Shown here piece after piece: positions 7,384-9,420 of a DNA stretch of 9,420 nucleotides. Origin of the DNA: Caldilinea sp. CFX5 (GTDB lineage: Bacteria; Chloroflexota; Anaerolineae; Caldilineales; Caldilineaceae); the NCBI GenBank assembly GCA_021405325.1, contig QWII01000181.1, forward strand, positions 1 to 9,420, read 5' to 3'. The translations under genes and the position numbers were made by a program. The notes beneath the pieces were generated by a model. That model was not told the origin of the DNA. It did not search any database and was given only the letters and a program-made list of their open reading frames with translations. The number at the start of each line of letters is the position of its first letter. The first letter of the stretch is position 1.

Positions 7384-7796
7384 AGGGCAACGTACTCGGT
7401 CAATTCTGCTTTGACCACTTGTAAAATATGGCAAAGCGCGCGTTTGAGTTTCGGCTTGTCGGCCTGCTCGACATAAGCAGTCAGGCGGGCCAGATCAAGC
7501 TGATCCAGGTTTTGCAAGCGTAACGCTTCAATATACGCTGGGTCGTCCGCATCTGGCGTCAGGTAGATGAGATCGAGCAGCGCTTTTTCCGGCGTCGCCA
7601 GATAAGCCCACTGGGTTGTCGTTACCTGGCGGTGTTGAAAGCCAAAAAAGAGGGCCGGTTGAATATGGTGATAATGAAAAGCGCCATACAGATTTTGCCA
7701 CACACCCGGACGCCCCGTTGTCACACTGGTCACAATGGCAACATGTTCTGGAATCAGGTCAATGAACTCGCTGTCAATTGGGATAAAGCACGGCAA
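7380..7796 (-). pseudogene. abiEi: AbiEi-family antitoxin, 5'-truncated C-terminal domain
   Basis: The frame encodes 138 residues, of which about 14-138 match the C-terminal part of type IV antitoxins of the AbiEi family: LIPEHVAIVTSVTTGRPG, then YGAFHYHHIQPALFFGF, LATPEKALLDLIYL (residues 66-79) and a Leu-rich C-terminus. Complete members carry an N-terminal winged-helix DNA-binding domain and a segment of the type YISLxSALxxHGLIPE; here similarity begins exactly at LIPE (about nucleotide 7757) and everything before it is missing. The 13 residues upstream in the frame (7758-7796) are antisense to the DUF4160 tail and so are not original. With the winged helix lost, autoregulation is unlikely. 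The gene is coupled to abiEii through an ATGA overlap. No native promoter remains, and whether it is expressed cannot be told. Confidence 0.85.
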
Positions 7797-7832
7797 AGAC
7801 TGCCGTTAGATCCGATTGAACCGTTGCCATGA
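7752..7832 (+). pseudogene. C-terminal tail of a DUF4160 gene
   Basis: About 26 codons in frame to the TGA at 7830-7832 read NQVNELAVNWDKARQRLP and end DPIEPLP, which is the characteristic C-terminus of DUF4160 proteins (an E-L-x-x-N-W segment, then a basic stretch and a short P-L-x-x-I-x-P-L end). The remainder, including the usual start region of the family, is absent: upstream of about 7752 the plus strand is antisense to the abiEi remnant. Support also comes from position, because DUF4160 genes normally sit immediately before a DUF2442 gene, as here (8 bases apart). It is short, so the call depends on motif plus context. Confidence 0.65.
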
Positions 7833-7837
7833 GGTGA
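7831..7837 (+). promoter_or_regulatory. Ribosome binding site of the DUF2442 gene
   Basis: GAGGTGA overlaps the stop codon of the DUF4160 tail and lies 3 bases before the ATG at 7841 (core GAGG about 6 bases away). It fixes that start and shows that the two genes were translationally linked before the upstream one was destroyed. Confidence 0.6.
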
Positions 7838-7840
7838 TGT

Positions 7841-8110
7841 ATGTTTGTACATGTAACCAAGGTAGAATACCTAAAGGATTATCAATTACGGCTCACATTT
7901 AGTAATGGCGTTGAAGGGGTTATCGATTTAAAACCTGAATTATACGGAAAAATCTTTGAGCCGCTACTCAATCAAGCGTTATTTCGGCAAGTCTTTCTGA
8001 CAAGCCGCACGATTGAATGGCCGAATGGGGCTGATTTTGCACCAGAGTATTTGCTTTCCTTAGTCAAAGGAGAACAAGCAACGCAAATGCCTGTCTTGGT
8101 TCCAGCATAG
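7841..8110 (+). CDS. DUF2442 family protein
   Basis: An intact 89-residue protein of the DUF2442 family. Visible hallmarks are an N-terminal beta-rich part (VTKVEYLKDYQLRLTFSNGV), GVIDLKPELYGKIFEPL in the middle, and the closing RTIEWPNGADFAPEYL motif that is almost diagnostic. DUF2442 proteins are small, of unproven biochemical role, and usually encoded next to DUF4160, a pairing often suspected of being toxin-antitoxin-like; that suspicion is not demonstrated. Here the partner is reduced to its tail just upstream, so this protein is an orphan and has also lost its natural promoter; any expression would have to be read through from upstream. Start is set by GAGGTGA a few bases before the ATG. 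Composition matches the other small genes (AT-richer than the macroglobulin gene). Confidence 0.9.
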   Translation: MFVHVTKVEYLKDYQLRLTFSNGVEGVIDLKPELYGKIFEPLLNQALFRQVFLTSRTIEWPNGADFAPEYLLSLVKGEQATQMPVLVPA

Positions 8111-8494
8111 GGGTTGTACCAGTCTTACCTGCTGTTCGCTCATCGGATAGCAGGGCGAACATGCACTGGCCCGACCAAAGATGCAGCGCACTTTTTGTCC
8201 TCTTCTGTTAATCCAACTGTACCAATTCCTCTATCCCGCGGTACACTCGATCCCATTGGCATTTACCCAACAAGCACACAGTCACGACCGGCCAGGCCAA
8301 CAGCGCTTTGGGTTTCCCCCACGCTGCCCGCCGACCGGCGTCAGGAAAGAGAACAGAGCGTCATGACCAAGCACGATCGCGTCGCCATGATTAGCGCAGG
8401 CGATTGCGAGTGATGTAACGCGCATTAGCCCATTGACTAAAGATTTAGAGCTACCAACGCCGTCGCCCCGCCCGTCTTACCATCAGCTCATGTC
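8111..8494. other. Gene-free stretch between DUF2442 and the GC-rich element
   Basis: I see no convincing gene here. Open frames exist (for example 8114-8413 on the plus strand) but their translations are low in recognisable motifs and lack good ribosome binding sites. The left half is of mixed composition like the preceding small genes; GC richness increases from about 8280 and becomes strong beyond about 8495. The taxonomic or assembly junction, if there is one, most likely lies between 8110 and 8500, but I cannot place it more exactly. Confidence 0.5.
8133..8161 (+). terminator. Weak hairpin after DUF2442, possible terminator
   Basis: TGTTCGC (8133-8139) pairs perfectly with GCGAACA (8155-8161) across a 15-base loop; an overlapping alternative stem is CTGCT (8129-8133) with AGCAG (8149-8153). 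There is no T-run afterwards, so it does not look like a standard intrinsic terminator; the position 23 bases after the DUF2442 stop is the main support. Confidence 0.25.
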
Positions 8495-8508
8495 AATCGC
8501 GCCCGGAC

Positions 8509-8711
8509 GGTCCAGCTGGGCCGCCCCGGCTCGAATTCGCCAGAAGGCCTGGCGAAGCCAGGCTGCCCTGGCGGATGGAATTCGCGCGCGACGGCGCCAG
8601 CCGCAAGGAGGCGCCCGAAGGGAGGGAGGAGGCGTACCCCAGGTACGCCGCACGACCGACCGAGGGACCGACGCCGCGGATGGCGCCGGCCCGCGCGAAT
8701 TCGTTAGAAGG
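8509..8711. repeat. GC-rich structured repeat-like element with nested inverted repeats
   Basis: A non-coding, strongly structured stretch. GAATTCGCGCG (8578-8588) is the exact reverse complement of 8692-8702 (11 bp); inside it CGGCGCC (8592-8598) pairs with GGCGCCG (8682-8688); and at the centre GGCGTACC (8631-8638) and GGTACGCC (8642-8649) form an 8-bp perfect hairpin with a 3-base loop. These three nest into one long rod. To the left lie GCCTGGC-GAA-GCCAGGC (8547-8563), a competing stem CGCCAG/CTGGCG (8538-8543 / 8549-8554), and a near-palindrome at 8509-8522. A 16-base segment beginning CGAATTCG occurs at 8532-8547 and again at 8696-8711 with 14 of 16 bases equal. It could be a small non-autonomous mobile element, a dispersed intergenic repeat or a structured transcript end. 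The style reminds me of dispersed myxobacterial intergenic repeats, but this is an impression only. Confidence 0.65.
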
Positions 8712-9420
8712 GCCAGCCTGCGTTGAGGTGCACCGGGTAGTTCGACTCGATCACCGGCGTGTTGCCGCCGATGCCGCGCACCGCGCCCGAGGGCCAGTCG
8801 ATCTCGCAGACCTCCCACATGTCCTGGGTCGCGAGCAGCACCTCGTTCCAGTTGAAGCGCAGCTGGCCGTAGATGTAGACGCGGATGGTCACGTAGGCGT
8901 TGCCGTAGCCCCAGTCGTCCCAGTAGTGGGCGCCGACCGTGTAGGTCTTGTTGAACTCGGGGAAGCTCAGGTGGAAGTTCTCCGGGCCCGCGCCATCGGT
9001 GTCGTCGCGGTCGAGGCTCGGGTCGTCGTTGCTGCCCGAGCCGGCCCAGTTCGGGTTCGGGTTGAGCCAGTAGGTGTCATACCGGTCGTCGAAGTAGTCG
9101 CCCGCGTTCGGGTGGAGCACGTGCAGGTCGACGTCCGAGCCGACCGACATGCCGCCGAGCGTGAAGCCCGTGTCGGTCTCGGTGATGTCGCCCGGGGTGC
9201 GCCAGATGAGCTCGACGTGGATCGCCTCGTCCGAGGTCACGATGACCGTGTACTCGGCCGGGCTGCAGCTCTGCGTGCCGAACTGGTCCCACACGTCGAG
9301 GACGAACGTGTAGCTGCCGATGATGTTGGCCGTGAACTGGATGTCGCGCTGCGTGGCGCTCGGGCGGATGGTCTCGTTCGAGCCCGCGGGCTGCCGGATC
9401 GACCACTGGTAGGCGGTGAT
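8704..9420 (-). CDS. Secreted/cell-surface beta-domain protein of myxobacterial style, 5' end outside window
   Basis: The frame is open from the window edge to the TAA at 8706-8704 (238 residues visible; the start is outside). The first 61 residues look like the end of a PKD/Ig-like domain (AYQWSIRQPAGS, then GSYTFVLDVWDQFG). About 65-200 form a second beta domain with SDVDLHVLHPNAG, DTYWLNPNPNW, a very acidic DDPSLDRDDTDGAGPEN (132-148) and TVGAHYWDDWGYGNAYVTI; the DVDLH plus D-rich-GPEN pattern resembles DUF2135/YfaP-like domains, and the acidic loop may bind calcium. Two cysteines (52 and one in WEVCEIDW) could pair outside the cell. Codon use is extremely GC-rich at third positions, unlike every other gene here. 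The combination is common in Myxococcota extracellular proteins. An earlier GTG at 9294 is not a start, since the domain continues upstream. Function unknown. Confidence 0.8.
   Translation of the reverse strand: MTAYQWSIRQPAGSNETIRPSATQRDIQFTANIIGSYTFVLDVWDQFGTQSCSPAEYTVIVTSDEAIHVELIWRTPGDITETDTGFTLGGMSVGSDVDLHVLHPNAGDYFDDRYDTYWLNPNPNWAGSGSNDDPSLDRDDTDGAGPENFHLSFPEFNKTYTVGAHYWDDWGYGNAYVTIRVYIYGQLRFNWNEVLLATQDMWEVCEIDWPSGAVRGIGGNTPVIESNYPVHLNAGWPF

Noticed and set aside
7632..7832. A complete 66-codon plus-strand gene ending in the DUF4160 tail
   Set aside because: The first ~40 codons are antisense to the abiEi remnant; only the last ~26 codons resemble DUF4160, so it is treated as a gene fragment.
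8114..8413. Plus-strand open frame of 99 codons after DUF2442
   Set aside because: No ribosome binding site of note, no motif, and composition changes within the frame; it may also cross a junction.
8342..8413. Resemblance to the lacZ-alpha start of cloning vectors (AGGAAAGAG, ATGACCA, CATGATTA)
   Set aside because: Only short words match; spacing and intervening bases differ from vector sequence, so contamination with a cloning vector is not supported.
8538..8563. CRISPR-like repeat or tRNA in the hairpin cluster
   Set aside because: The repeated words are not regularly spaced and only two copies exist; no cloverleaf with tRNA consensus (GTTCRA arm, anticodon loop) can be formed.
8433..8726. 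Plus-strand and opposing minus-strand (8483-8818) open frames across the GC-rich element
   Set aside because: Both translate the hairpins and the tail of the real minus-strand gene into Arg/Pro/Ala-rich sequence. Such frames are a usual false gene call over structured GC-rich repeats.

Overview
The window looks like a piece of a Chloroflexota (Anaerolineae/Caldilinea-like) genome, probably from a metagenome. This is inferred from protein style and neighbourhood (a very large bacterial alpha-2-macroglobulin, an IS1-type transposase start, and small accessory families shared by Chloroflexota and Cyanobacteria), not from a marker gene. The last ~0.9 kb looks different: very GC-rich, with a secreted-protein fragment of Myxococcota style.

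Layout. At the left edge, 1-62 on the minus strand holds the first 20 codons of an IS1-family (InsA-type zinc-ribbon) transposase that leaves the window. Then 234-6032 (+) is one huge gene for a membrane-anchored bacterial alpha-2-macroglobulin (1932 aa) with three N-terminal Ig-like domains, the macroglobulin core, a poly-glycine bait-like segment, an intact C-N-E-Q thioester and a C-terminal domain. It is probably a surface protease trap. From 6047 to 8110 base composition drops and the genes become small: a sigma70-like promoter, a two-gene coupled module (6113-6358 and 6355-6708; small basic protein plus ribbon-helix-helix-tailed protein), a XisI homologue without XisH (6779-7120), a broken abiE toxin-antitoxin pair on the minus strand (7117-7383 and 7380-7757), the last ~26 codons of a DUF4160 gene (7752-7832), and an intact DUF2442 gene (7841-8110). 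DUF4160 and DUF2442 normally form a pair. The abiE remnant has evidently been wedged between xisI and the DUF4160 tail, breaking abiEi and DUF4160 at the same point (about 7750-7760).

8111-8703 has no credible gene. Its first part is anonymous. From about 8495 it is a GC-rich, highly structured repeat-like element with an 11-bp perfect inverted repeat (8578-8588 / 8692-8702), a second nested arm, a perfect 8-bp central hairpin, and a 16-bp near-identical direct repeat at 8532 and 8696. The element abuts and supplies the stop codon of the minus-strand secreted-protein gene (8704-9420, 5' end outside the window).

The most interesting points are the structured GC-rich element and the abrupt composition/taxon change beside it (transfer, repeat-mediated rearrangement or a misassembled contig), the double-broken abiE/DUF4160 junction, and the translationally coupled small module at 6113-6708, which resembles an uncharacterised toxin-antitoxin-like pair.
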